64,000 nt of DNA from Terrirubrum flagellatum (GTDB lineage Bacteria > Pseudomonadota > Alphaproteobacteria > Rhizobiales > Beijerinckiaceae): assembly GCF_022059845.1 (NCBI RefSeq), contig NZ_CP091851.1:2108001-2172000 (forward strand). Direction: 5' to 3'. Below are positions 43,366 to 52,160 of this stretch, one piece after another. Position 1 is the stretch's first letter; every line of letters begins with the position of its first letter. Below the pieces are notes generated by a model that made no database searches, was not told the DNA's origin, and saw only the letters and a list, made by a program, of their open reading frames with translations. Both the position numbers and the translations under genes were made by a program.

Positions 43366-44657
43366 GGCGCGATCAGCCGGATCGACAGCGCCGATATTTT
43401 ATCGCGACATCGCTCGCGGCGCTGCTGGCGAAGAGCGCTTTCGCCTTCACGCCGCCGAGAGCGGTTCGCGGCGGCGCAACCGCCGTCAAATCGCGCACGC
43501 AAGTCGACGGCATCCTGTTCTACGGCCAGTCAAACGCAGGCGCCGGCGGAAGCGCGAAGGCCGTTCTTACTGCGCCCGTCTTTCCCGACACGACCTTCGC
43601 CTTTCGCGGCGCGCAGCAGACCTATGGCGCGACCTTGGTGGATGTGAAACGTTTGCAGGGCCTTGGGCAGGTGCAGGATCGCGACGCCTATGCGCCATTT
43701 CCCGCGACCGCCATGGCCTATGCGCTCGGGCGCAATAATAGTTCCCTTGGCCGCCGCCATTTCATGCACACCGTCTGGTATGGCGGCCAGCCGCTCGCAG
43801 CGTTCCAGAAGGGAAGCGCGGCCTGGCTTGATCTTGTTGCGGTCGCCCGGCGCATGCGCGAGGCGCTCCTGGATGAAGCCATGGATGCGCGCATCGCCGC
43901 GCTGGTGCTGATCCAGGGCGAGTCAGGACCGCCGGGACGCGAGGTCTATGCGCGCGCACTGACGAAGCTGCTCGACGAGACTCTTCCGGAACTGAGAAAT
44001 CAAACCGGGCAGGCTGCACCGCCGCTCGCAATCCTGCTGCAGACGAACGCCAGCAACATCCAGCAGGCGAGCGCGAAAGACGTCGCGCTCGCACAATGGG
44101 ACGTCGCGCGCGCAAGGTCGCACGACACGACGCTGGCGGGACCGATGTATCAATTCCCGCTCAACGACGCCGTGCATCAATCGGCGATCGGGCGGATGAT
44201 GCTCGGCGATCTGCTGGCGCTCGCCTATCAGGCTCGCGTCGAACGCGGCGAGACGTTCGAGCCGCTGCATCCGACATCGGCTCGCCTCGACAGCAACGTC
44301 ATTCGCATCGCGTTCAAGCGGCCGGCGGAATCGCAGCCGCTGCAATGGGACCGCTCCTGGATGCCGGCTGTGCCGAATTTCGGATTTTCCGTCAACGGCC
44401 CGAACGGCGCCGTCGAGATCGCATCGGTGGAGATCACCGGCCCTTCAGACATAGCAATCCATCTCGCCGGAAAAAACGACAGTCGCATCCTCACCGTGCG
44501 CTACGCCATGGAGCAGCCGCCGGAGAAAGGCTGGGCGCCGGGACGCGGCCAGCTTATGGCGCCAACGGCGCGGCGATCCGCTTTCGCCGACTTGAAAGCG
44601 GGCGCGCCCGAATTCATCTCACATTACTGCATCCGCTTCGAGATCACGGCGCAATAG
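43362..44657 (+). CDS. Exported sialate O-acetylesterase-like (SASA) SGNH protein
   Basis: A 431-residue protein starting at ATG 43362, overlapping the previous stop; the longer open frame to 43173 is an artefact. The N-terminus RRDQPDRQRRYFIATSLAAL resembles a Tat signal, with RR before YF. The catalytic blocks are GILFYGQSNAGAGG (nucleophile Ser in GQSN) and LVLIQGESGPPG, with a late FPLNDAVHQSAIG region for the His. It would remove acetyl groups from a surface glycan, a possible counterpart of the WcbI-like acetyltransferase. Last gene of the plus-strand run. Confidence 0.78.
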   Translation: MRRDQPDRQRRYFIATSLAALLAKSAFAFTPPRAVRGGATAVKSRTQVDGILFYGQSNAGAGGSAKAVLTAPVFPDTTFAFRGAQQTYGATLVDVKRLQGLGQVQDRDAYAPFPATAMAYALGRNNSSLGRRHFMHTVWYGGQPLAAFQKGSAAWLDLVAVARRMREALLDEAMDARIAALVLIQGESGPPGREVYARALTKLLDETLPELRNQTGQAAPPLAILLQTNASNIQQASAKDVALAQWDVARARSHDTTLAGPMYQFPLNDAVHQSAIGRMMLGDLLALAYQARVERGETFEPLHPTSARLDSNVIRIAFKRPAESQPLQWDRSWMPAVPNFGFSVNGPNGAVEIASVEITGPSDIAIHLAGKNDSRILTVRYAMEQPPEKGWAPGRGQLMAPTARRSAFADLKAGAPEFISHYCIRFEITAQ

Positions 44658-44676
44658 CGCCCCGGTTCGAAAGCGA

Positions 44677-45960
44677 TCAGCCGGCATAGACGAATGTCAG
44701 CTCGCAAACGGCGACCGCATTCGCGCGCTTGCGCTGCGCGTCGCCATTGAGTGACGCGTTCGCTGCAAGATTGGCGATGCTGAGCGCCTTGCAAGCAACC
44801 GGCTCGCCCGCAGCCGGCGTGATGTTCAATCGCCAGCCGCCGCCCTTCCGCTTGCTACGTTCAAAAGCGCAAGACGCCTGCGCGCCATCGAACGCGGCGC
44901 GCAGCGAAGGCTGGCTTCCACCGCCGGTCAACAGAGCAATGCGCACCTCGGCGATCGGCCGATCCGGATGCGGATTGAACACCACTGCATTATCGGTCAT
45001 CCAGCGAACCGCGACGCCATTATCCTGCTCGACCTCGCGCCAGCCGAACGAGAAAAGAGCGGATTCAAGCGCCGCCGCGACTTCCGCGCTTTGCTGAGGC
45101 GTCTCGGCGGCTTTTCCGCCGTCGCGAACGATCGACAAAAACGCGTCGACTTTCTTGCGCTGCTCCGTCGACAGAGGCGGCGCGCCCGGCAGGCTCGCCA
45201 CTTCGGTCGCCGCGATGCGATCGAACATGAAAGAGGCGGCGTATTCGATGAAAGCGTCGATGCGTTGCTGCATCATATCGAGCCGCTGCTTCACTTCGTG
45301 GTTGGCCGCCTTCAGCCGGTGCGTCGTCGATTGCGACATCTGTGCAAGGCGCGCTTCGAATTCGACGATGCGTTTCGTGAGATCGTCGATGTCCGCGCGG
45401 CGATAGGCGACTGAGGTCAGCGGCCGATCCTGTCCGAGCAGGAAGATTTCCGCCGTCAGCCCGTTGTCGCCGAGATCTGCGGGATGAAGCTGCGCGCTGA
45501 ACTGGAAGGAGGCGCCGCCGTCATCAAGAAGCTTCGGCTGCTCGACAGTGATGACGCGCGGCACGACGCCATTGATGCGCGCGAACATCTGCGGCCGCAA
45601 GAGGCCGTTGACCCTGTTGATCACGAGGCCGCGGATCATGCCCTGGGCGATGACGACATTCTGCACCACCGCCTCGCCGACGCCGACAAGCGCCACCGCA
45701 TCGTCATGAGTCGCGATCCGGAAGGGATCGGCGACCTCTCTTCCCGTGCGTTCGGAGACGAAACGCACGTCGGCCGGCAAATCCACCCATGGCAAATAGG
45801 AAATGGGATATTCGATGATGTCGCCAGGCTCGAACTCGCCCTCGACGCGATTGACGCCGATGCGGATGCCGGAGACATAGGCGCAGACATCTTCACTCAT
45901 CGCGATCGCGTTGGCGCAAATCATCCGCACCGCCTGGTGCGCCGCCCCGATGATCTGCAA
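44677..45960 (-). CDS. Unknown protein with central coiled coil, 427 aa
   Basis: The frame starts at TTG 45960 with GAGGT ten bases upstream; ATG 45900 (MSEDVCAYVSG) is an alternative that lacks a clear site. Residues about 30-185 are beta-rich, about 190-245 form a coiled coil (DDLTKRIVEFEARLAQMSQS, then HEVKQRLDMMQQRIDAF), and the last 130 are beta-rich again (WMTDNAVVFNPHPDRPIAEV). No signal peptide and no family recognised. It follows the degenerate SGNH gene by 20 bp and converges with the SASA gene. Confidence 0.68.
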   Translation of the reverse strand: MQIIGAAHQAVRMICANAIAMSEDVCAYVSGIRIGVNRVEGEFEPGDIIEYPISYLPWVDLPADVRFVSERTGREVADPFRIATHDDAVALVGVGEAVVQNVVIAQGMIRGLVINRVNGLLRPQMFARINGVVPRVITVEQPKLLDDGGASFQFSAQLHPADLGDNGLTAEIFLLGQDRPLTSVAYRRADIDDLTKRIVEFEARLAQMSQSTTHRLKAANHEVKQRLDMMQQRIDAFIEYAASFMFDRIAATEVASLPGAPPLSTEQRKKVDAFLSIVRDGGKAAETPQQSAEVAAALESALFSFGWREVEQDNGVAVRWMTDNAVVFNPHPDRPIAEVRIALLTGGGSQPSLRAAFDGAQASCAFERSKRKGGGWRLNITPAAGEPVACKALSIANLAANASLNGDAQRKRANAVAVCELTFVYAG

Positions 45961-45980
45961 TCTGGACTAGACCTCGATGG

Positions 45981-47318
45981 TCACGCACGCCTCCGTTTGA
46001 GCTGCCTGGTTGTTTGATCTGCCGTTCCGACGGCGCTCGGCGCTGCCTTCCGCACCATCAGCGACTGCACAAGAAGCTCGCCGCTGACATTCCGGTCAGC
46101 GCCTGGAACGAGATGCGCCTGCAAGGACAGGTTAAGCGCCGTGAGTTCGCGCGGCAGCGTAAAACGTGGCGTGCGCAACCGGCCGCGATGCGGCTCGGCG
46201 ACGCCAGGCCCCCCGGCGTAGCTGCTCGAGTGCAGGCCAATGAAACCACCGTTCCAGACCGGCGTCGCATGCAGCGAGACGCTGGCGATATTTTCGACAG
46301 GTCCGACAAGCTCGAAGTCGCAGACGGCCTCGATTTCATCGCCGCGAGCGAGGCTCATGATCGCCTCCATCGGCGCGCGTTGGTGAAGACGCGCAAAACC
46401 CCAGCCGGTGGAATAGCTCCCGGAGAAGCTGATGCGCTGCCCGCTGCGGCCGAGCGACCGTTCGACCGACGCCCTGATCGCAGCGTCACCCAGACCGTGA
46501 CCATCGATCCGGTATCCGGCCGCGCAGGCGCCGACGACGACGCTTGCGACTTCTCCCCCGGGCTCATCGAGAAAAGGATTCGCATTGAGGGCGGCGTCGC
46601 TATTGGCGTCGTCGGCGCCATCGAGATCAAAATGCGGAAAGAGCGCGCGCAAGCGCGCGGCGACTGTCTGCGCCAGCCTGAAAGCGCCAAGACTGGTGAG
46701 CCCGGCCTCGCTCGCATAGCGCGGGTCGGGTTCGATGCCGCGAGCTCGCGGCTTCAGGAGATCGGGGATCGGGTCGATCAAAGCCGGTCCTGTCGCGACG
46801 CGGCAAAGACGGCGCAAGGTCGAGGCCAGCGTCACATAACGGTCCGCGAACAGCCCGTTTGAAAAGAGCGCGTTGGGCGGCGGAATGATGAAGATCGGCT
46901 TCACGCCGCGCGCGGCGAAGAGGTCGGCCATGTCGCGAAAGGCGCGCGCTGCGTCATCCGCGTCTGGCGCGACGCCCCTGACCGCCGCGGCGCAATCCTC
47001 GGCGCCAGCGCAGATGAGCACGGCGTCGGGAAGCGGATGAAGATCGAGCAGCGCGTTCGCGCGCGCAGCGATCTCGGTCGCGAATTCGCCCGGCGCGCCG
47101 ACGATCGCATTCTCGGACGCCTCGACTCCCGGCAGCAGCATCCCCAGCCAGATCGGAAAACGCTGATCGATGAACGCGCATTCCGGCCCGCTGGCGCCGC
47201 GGCGCATCGAAGACAGCGGACCGATTACGCCGTCGCCGAGCGCCGCCAGCCTGAGCGGACGGATGTCAGCCTTTTCGGAGATTGCAGAAATTGTGCGCCC
47301 GCTCGACTGAAAATTCAT
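45981..47318 (-). CDS. SGNH-like protein with degenerate active-site blocks, 445 aa
   Basis: ATG 47318 is chosen; a GTG at 47330 would add four residues. The N-terminal 220 residues follow the GDSL/SGNH layout (LRLAALGDGVIGPLS, VLICAGAEDCAAAV, PIFIIPPPNALF, SEAGLTSLGAFRLAQTVA). However, the nucleophile Ser is Gly (GDG), the GxND block reads GAED, and no DxxH is evident. The second half is a beta-rich domain (GDEIEAVCDFELVGPVENIA, ELTALNLSLQAHLVPGAD). It may be a catalytically dead glycan-binding protein or a divergent enzyme. Upstream of, and probably co-transcribed with, 44677-45960. Confidence 0.65.
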   Translation of the reverse strand: MNFQSSGRTISAISEKADIRPLRLAALGDGVIGPLSSMRRGASGPECAFIDQRFPIWLGMLLPGVEASENAIVGAPGEFATEIAARANALLDLHPLPDAVLICAGAEDCAAAVRGVAPDADDAARAFRDMADLFAARGVKPIFIIPPPNALFSNGLFADRYVTLASTLRRLCRVATGPALIDPIPDLLKPRARGIEPDPRYASEAGLTSLGAFRLAQTVAARLRALFPHFDLDGADDANSDAALNANPFLDEPGGEVASVVVGACAAGYRIDGHGLGDAAIRASVERSLGRSGQRISFSGSYSTGWGFARLHQRAPMEAIMSLARGDEIEAVCDFELVGPVENIASVSLHATPVWNGGFIGLHSSSYAGGPGVAEPHRGRLRTPRFTLPRELTALNLSLQAHLVPGADRNVSGELLVQSLMVRKAAPSAVGTADQTTRQLKRRRA

Positions 47319-47356
47319 TGCGTCAGCCACGCTCGCCGCGGCGGATGCGCACTCTC

Positions 47357-47472
47357 TAGATCACGCCGCATTTTGATTGAATCAATCAAAATGCGGGAAC
47401 GTGATCGATTCCAGAAGTTTAGAGCATGGCTTTTGCGAAAAACCGGTATCCACTTTTTCGCGCCATGCTCTA
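47357..47472 (-). repeat. RIME-like two-palindrome repeat, copy C (short form, reverse)
   Basis: Inverse of the other copies: begins TAGATCACGCCGCATTTTG and ends GCGCCATGCTCTA. It lacks the central GAGACGAACGCGAGCGTTCG insert, so it is about 25 bp shorter than copies A, B and E. Confidence 0.9.
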
Positions 47473-47481
47473 GAAACGATG

Positions 47482-47510
47482 CAGGCGACGCCGAGTTGCG
47501 GCGTCGCCTG
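47482..47510 (-). terminator. Terminator hairpin after the RTX-Hint gene
   Basis: Perfect 12-bp stem CAGGCGACGCCG / CGGCGTCGCCTG with a five-base loop, 18 bp past the Hint gene stop on the minus strand, followed in that direction by CATCGTTTCTAG. Confidence 0.78.
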
Positions 47511-47528
47511 ATCATCATGAGCCGGATT

Positions 47529-48827
47529 TCAGATCGCGGCGGCAATGTCGCCCTGAAGCCTGCGACGAATCGCGACGAGCGCGGCGCCGCCATAGACCGC
47601 ATAGAACCGACGATTGCGTTCCTCGTCGCCATCCGGTTCTCCATGCAGACCGACATATTCGTCATAGTTCGCGAACATGCGGCGATTGCCGGTATCGACA
47701 TAGCTTTCTGTCGGCGCGCCGTTCGTCCAGATCACTTGCGGCTCGTCGAACTCCAGATGGAAATATTCGACGAGATCGAAGTCGCTCGCGCGCCTGATCG
47801 AAGCGCCATTCTGGAGCAGTTTCGCCGGCACGAGCACGTTGTCGACATAGATCGCATGCTCGGGCGAGACATAGAGCGGACGTGACGGCTGTTGCGCGCC
47901 GAGCGAGTCCGGCGCGAAACAGATCGGCGCGATCTTCTCGCCGCGCGCAAGGAACGGTCTTGAATAGGCGCGCTTCCCGATCCATTTGATCCGCTCGCAG
48001 GAGCCGTCGATGGTCAGCACTTCGTCGCCGATGGCGAGCTGCTCGACCGGGACCTCGCCGGCCGGCGTGCGGACCATCGTTCCGCGCATCAGGCAAGCGA
48101 CCTCGATATGCGACAACACCTGCGCCGGCGCGAGGCCCTGCACCGTGATCGTATTGCCGTCCGGCAAGGTGATCACGGTATCGCCATTGACTTCCTCGAT
48201 CGTGAGATCGCTGACGTCGGTGACGCTCGTGATTGCGGTCAGATCGATTTTATCGCCGGGGCCAAGATCGGTGATCGTATTCGAACCGGTATCGCTGGCG
48301 GCGGCGAAAGCCCTCAGGCCGGCCGCAGCGCTCGAACCTGCATCATCGGAAAAGACGAAAGTGTCATCGCCCGAACCGCCGGTGAGCACGTTATCGCCCG
48401 TTCCGCCAACAAGAATATCATCGCCCGCGCCGCCTTTCAGCACGTCGTCGCCGGAGCCGCCTACGAGAACATCATCGCCGGAGCCGCCCTTGAGCACATC
48501 GTCTCCGGAGCCGCCAGAGAGTTGATCATCGCCGGAGCCGCCATCGAGCGAGTCGTCGCCCGAACCGCCGTCGAGCGCGTCATCGCCGGAGCCGCCGGAG
48601 AGTTGATCGTCGCCGCTTCCGCCGAAAAGCTGATCGTCGCCCGATCCGCCTTTCAACACGTCGTCGCCGGAGCCGCCATAGAGAACATCGTCGCCAGAAC
48701 CGCCATAGAGGGAATCATCGCCGGAGCCGCCGAACAGAACATCATCGCCTGAAAATCCATGGATGACGTCGTCGTTTGAGCCGCCATGGAGGACATCGTC
48801 GTTATGCGTTCCCTTGATCCGAGCCAT
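47529..48827 (-). CDS. RTX-repeat protein with C-terminal Hint domain
   Basis: A 432-residue protein starting at ATG 48827, preceded by GGAGACGGTC. Residues 14-157 are sixteen consecutive RTX nonapeptides of the form xGGSGDDxL, predicted to bind calcium outside the cell. Residues about 245-400 are a Hint (hedgehog/intein) domain. It opens with the candidate nucleophile Cys in VACLMRGTMVRTPAGEVPVE, then QLAIGDEVLTIDGS, and has the catalytic-type His in SPEHAIYVDNVLVPAKLL. The protein has no signal peptide and is most likely exported by the type I system at 21174-24256. It may cleave itself at the Hint cysteine or attach to an acceptor. A hairpin terminator follows. Confidence 0.88.
   Translation of the reverse strand: MARIKGTHNDDVLHGGSNDDVIHGFSGDDVLFGGSGDDSLYGGSGDDVLYGGSGDDVLKGGSGDDQLFGGSGDDQLSGGSGDDALDGGSGDDSLDGGSGDDQLSGGSGDDVLKGGSGDDVLVGGSGDDVLKGGAGDDILVGGTGDNVLTGGSGDDTFVFSDDAGSSAAAGLRAFAAASDTGSNTITDLGPGDKIDLTAITSVTDVSDLTIEEVNGDTVITLPDGNTITVQGLAPAQVLSHIEVACLMRGTMVRTPAGEVPVEQLAIGDEVLTIDGSCERIKWIGKRAYSRPFLARGEKIAPICFAPDSLGAQQPSRPLYVSPEHAIYVDNVLVPAKLLQNGASIRRASDFDLVEYFHLEFDEPQVIWTNGAPTESYVDTGNRRMFANYDEYVGLHGEPDGDEERNRRFYAVYGGAALVAIRRRLQGDIAAAI
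48357..48788 (-). repeat. Tandem 27-bp coding repeats (16 units)
   Basis: Each unit encodes one RTX nonapeptide; the DNA is nearly identical between many units (GCCGGAGCCGCC core on the plus strand). The array can change length by slippage or recombination. It is not a CRISPR array because there are no unique spacers. Confidence 0.9.
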
Positions 48828-49324
48828 GACCGTCTCCACTCCTCAAACGTGAATCCCTATCAACCATGAATCGCGGGCCAGAGATGAACGGGCCGCTGGC
48901 GTAAGATGGAAGGCAGGGAACGCGCTGCGCCGCTGGTGGTCAAGCAAACGGCCGATTTGGTGGAAAGCGCGGTTAAGCGAAATTAACGCGGCGACGCGGC
49001 AATCGACTCAAATGAACGTCGCAATATTTCCGTTGAGCGGTCGCGTCTCGATCAACTCGCTACGTTCGTTGCAAAAATCCGCTTGCCTCGAGATTGAATC
49101 AAAATGCGTCATTCCGCTGAGCTGACAAATGAATCTGCTCCGCCTATCCTTTGGTCAAGAACACCCTCCCGAGAAAAATCCGGAAACATTCGCAAAGCGA
49201 AGCTATCCGGCGACGTCGCTTCGCAACAGAACAATTTATCTCAAAAGAATTTTGGATCGCGCCCCAAGCGATCGCGCGGCGACGACATCGGCGCGGTCGC
49301 AATCCGCGCCTTCTCGCTTTGACG
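48828..49324. promoter_or_regulatory. Gene-free stretch upstream of the RTX-Hint gene
   Basis: No gene supported. It must contain the promoter of the RTX-Hint gene near 48840-49000 and the 3' side of the spoVR operon near 49324. The middle (48975-49260) is somewhat richer in A/T than the surroundings. No clear terminator hairpin was seen after spoVR. Confidence 0.4.
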
Positions 49325-50872
49325 TTACGCCGCCATCGCGACGGCGCGCGGCGTCGCGAGATGCTCCTTGATAACAGTGTCCTGCGCGTCGACTTCCTGC
49401 AGCAGGACGTCATAGGTCCAGAGATCAGCGAGATGCTGGAGAACCTGTTTGGCGTTCGCCTCGTCAAGCAGCGATCCATGAACCACGGAATGCCTGAGCA
49501 GCAGGCGCCGGTCGCCAGCAAGATCGACATCGATAATCTCGATGTTGGGATCAATCCAGCCAATGTCATATTGCCGCGCAAGCTGGCGGCGGATGCGGCG
49601 ATAGCCCCGCTCATCATGGATGGCCTGCACGACCAGGCCTCTCGTCTCGTCAGGATCGTCCGAGAGATGAAACATGCTCATCCGCCGCATCAGATGTGGG
49701 CTGAGAAACTGGCTGACGAAGCTCTCGTCGCGATAGTTCGCCCAGATGTCGCGCAGCACCGACATCGGATCGCCGACGCCGGCGATATCGGGAAACCACT
49801 CCCTGTCCTCGGCGGTCGGGCTCACCACGATCCGCTCGACATCCTGCATCATCTCGAAGCCGAGCGCGTAGGGATTGAAGCCGGAATAACGGGGATCGTC
49901 GAATTGCGGCTGGAAGACGACGTTGGTGTGCGCCTTGATGAATTCCAGAAAATCTCCGTCGCCGATCCCGCCCTGGTCATGCAGGCGGTTCATGATCTTG
50001 TAGTGGACGTAGGTCGCCGTCCCCTCATTCATGACCTTGGTCTGTCCCTGGGGATAGAAATATTGCGCGACATGCCGGACGATCCGGAGCAGCTCGCGCT
50101 GCCAAGATTGCAGCCTCGGAGCGGACTTTTCGAGGAAATAGAGGATGTTCTCCTGTGGCAAACCAAGCAGCTCCCGACGCCTGTCGATGCTGAGCTCCTT
50201 GATCGTCTTGCCTGGCCCGGTCGGGACCGTTCGCCAGAGATCATTGAACGCCTGCTCCTCGTACGCGCGCCGTTCGCGTTCGCGCTGCTCTTCCTCACGT
50301 AGATCGGGCCGCCGCTTGCCGGGATAGCGATTGACGCCGTGGGACATCAGCGCATGGGCGGCGTCCAGCGTTCGTTCGACGGCCGCCTGACCGTATCTCT
50401 CCTCGCAGCGCGCGATGTAGTTCTTGGAGAAGGTGAGATAGTCGAGAATACCTGCGGCGTCAGTCCATTGCTTGAAGAGGTAGTTGTTCTTGAAGAAGTG
50501 ATTATGGCCGAACGCCGCGTGGGCGATGACCAGGGTCTGCATCGTCGCCGTGTTTTCCTCCATGAGGTAGGAAATGCAGGGCGAACTGTTGATCACGATC
50601 TCATAGGCGAGCCCCATCAGCCCCTTTCGATAGAAAGACTCCTGATGGGCGAAATGCTTGCCGAACGACCAATGCTTGTAGAAAAGCGGCATGCCGATCG
50701 AGGAATAAGCGTCGAGCATCTGCTCGGCGGTGATCACCTCGATCTGGTTGGGATAGACGTCGAGCCCAAGCTCGATCAGCGCGACGTCCTCGCAGGCGTC
50801 GTGAATTCGTTGCAGTGTCGCGAAATCCCAGTCAGCGCCCTCAAACAACCGGCTTGAGTTCGCTTCCGTCAT
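49325..50872 (-). CDS. SpoVR family protein (YcgB-like)
   Basis: A 515-residue soluble protein of the SpoVR/YcgB family. Its opening is LFEGADWDFATLQRIHDACE, with YPNQIEVITAEQMLDAYSSI, YKHWSFGKHFAHQESFYRKG, HGVNRYPGKRRPDLR and GTATYVHYKIMNRLHDQG. ATG 50872 is used; the frame upstream overlaps yeaH. Its start overlaps the yeaH stop by four bases. It acts with PrkA and YeaH in a stress and stationary-phase signalling module whose mechanism is still unclear. Confidence 0.93.
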   Translation of the reverse strand: MTEANSSRLFEGADWDFATLQRIHDACEDVALIELGLDVYPNQIEVITAEQMLDAYSSIGMPLFYKHWSFGKHFAHQESFYRKGLMGLAYEIVINSSPCISYLMEENTATMQTLVIAHAAFGHNHFFKNNYLFKQWTDAAGILDYLTFSKNYIARCEERYGQAAVERTLDAAHALMSHGVNRYPGKRRPDLREEEQRERERRAYEEQAFNDLWRTVPTGPGKTIKELSIDRRRELLGLPQENILYFLEKSAPRLQSWQRELLRIVRHVAQYFYPQGQTKVMNEGTATYVHYKIMNRLHDQGGIGDGDFLEFIKAHTNVVFQPQFDDPRYSGFNPYALGFEMMQDVERIVVSPTAEDREWFPDIAGVGDPMSVLRDIWANYRDESFVSQFLSPHLMRRMSMFHLSDDPDETRGLVVQAIHDERGYRRIRRQLARQYDIGWIDPNIEIIDVDLAGDRRLLLRHSVVHGSLLDEANAKQVLQHLADLWTYDVLLQEVDAQDTVIKEHLATPRAVAMAA

Positions 50873-52140
50873 TGCGCGGCCCCCTGCCGTTCTTCTTTTC
50901 GCTCGAAGAGATCCCTGAAAACCGGGAATATCTCGCTCCGGTTGGCGACCTTGCGCATGGAGAACGGCGCATCCTGCGAATCCACGCGCTCGTAAAGCTG
51001 CCACAGCGAGGAGTGCGACGAGAAGGAGCTGTCGGGCTCGCTGACTTCGAGATAGGCGAAATATTGCGTCAGCGGCAAAACCTGGTGCAGAAGCTGCTCC
51101 GTCCGCTCCAGATCAGAATAGGCGTTGTCGCCGTCCGACGCCTGGGCGGCGTAGATGTTCCAGTCAGACGGGTCGTAGCGATCGATGATCACCTGGCGCA
51201 TCGTCTCAAGCGCGCTGGAGACCTGCGTTCCACCCGTCGCCTGGCTGTAGAAGAACGTCTTTTCATCCACCTCCTCGGCGCGATCGGTGTGGCGGATGAA
51301 CACGATGTCGACATGGCGATAACGCCTGGTGAGGAAGATATAGAGCAACATGAAGAAGCGTTTCGCCAGATCCTTCATGTGCTCGGTCATCGAGCCCGAC
51401 ACGTCCATCAGGCAAAACATGACCGCCTGCGCCACCGGCTTCGGCTTCGTTTCGAAGCGGCGATAGCGGATGTCGATCGGATCGATATAGGGAATTCGCT
51501 TCGCCTTGGACTTCAGCGCCTCGATCTCCGCCTGCAAGGCGCTTTTGCTCTCCTCGTCGACAGTCTCGGCGATTTCCTCCTCCAGAAGCTCAATCTCCCG
51601 CGCGGTCGGACGGCTCAGCGCCGTCCTTCGCATCATCGCCAGCCGCACCGTTCTGGAAATCGCGAGGTTCGCCGGTGATCCCGACACGGAATAGCCGGCG
51701 CGAGTCGGTGAGTCGTGCTCCATATGCGTCAGACGACGCTTCGCGAGATCGGGAAGTTCGAGATCGTCAAGAAACAGATCGAGGAACTCTTCGCGCGTCA
51801 GCACGAAGCGGAAGGCGTCCTCGCCCTCGCCGTCCCCGCCTTCGCGTCCGGCTCCACCGCCGCCGCCTTCCGGACGCGGGATGACGTCGCCTTCCACATA
51901 GGTCTTGTTGCCGGGAAGGATCTGATCGCGCACGCCGGAATTGCCGCGCTGCAAGCGCGGCTCGTTCATTCCGCCGATGGGAAGGACGACTTCGCCGCCT
52001 TCCAGGATATCCTTGATGTCACGGCTTTCCGAGGAGCGCCTCACCGCTCCCTGCACCAGAGCCTTGGCTCTCCTCAGAAACCTCTGACGATTCTCGAGAC
52101 TTTTGCCGCGCGGATTCAGCCTGCGGTCGATAACGTACAT
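50869..52140 (-). CDS. yeaH: DUF444 family protein YeaH
   Basis: A 423-residue protein with a von Willebrand A-like domain. N-terminal YVIDRRLNPRGKSLENRQRF and the low-complexity GGGGGAGREGGDGEGED linker lead to FCLMDVSGSMTEHMKDLAKR (MIDAS-type DxSxS). HTDRAEEVDEKTFF and GGTQVSSALETM follow. The frame runs to 52206 inside a RIME-like repeat; the family starts at MYVIDRRLN, hence ATG 52140. It is translationally coupled to spoVR and lies 132 bp after prkA. Confidence 0.93.
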   Translation of the reverse strand: MYVIDRRLNPRGKSLENRQRFLRRAKALVQGAVRRSSESRDIKDILEGGEVVLPIGGMNEPRLQRGNSGVRDQILPGNKTYVEGDVIPRPEGGGGGAGREGGDGEGEDAFRFVLTREEFLDLFLDDLELPDLAKRRLTHMEHDSPTRAGYSVSGSPANLAISRTVRLAMMRRTALSRPTAREIELLEEEIAETVDEESKSALQAEIEALKSKAKRIPYIDPIDIRYRRFETKPKPVAQAVMFCLMDVSGSMTEHMKDLAKRFFMLLYIFLTRRYRHVDIVFIRHTDRAEEVDEKTFFYSQATGGTQVSSALETMRQVIIDRYDPSDWNIYAAQASDGDNAYSDLERTEQLLHQVLPLTQYFAYLEVSEPDSSFSSHSSLWQLYERVDSQDAPFSMRKVANRSEIFPVFRDLFERKEERQGAAQ

Positions 52141-52160
52141 GCGCGCTCCAGAAACTCGCC

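Noticed and set aside
48357-48788. CRISPR-like array of about 27-bp repeats
   Set aside because: Units are contiguous coding repeats (RTX nonapeptides) with no unique spacers and no cas genes.
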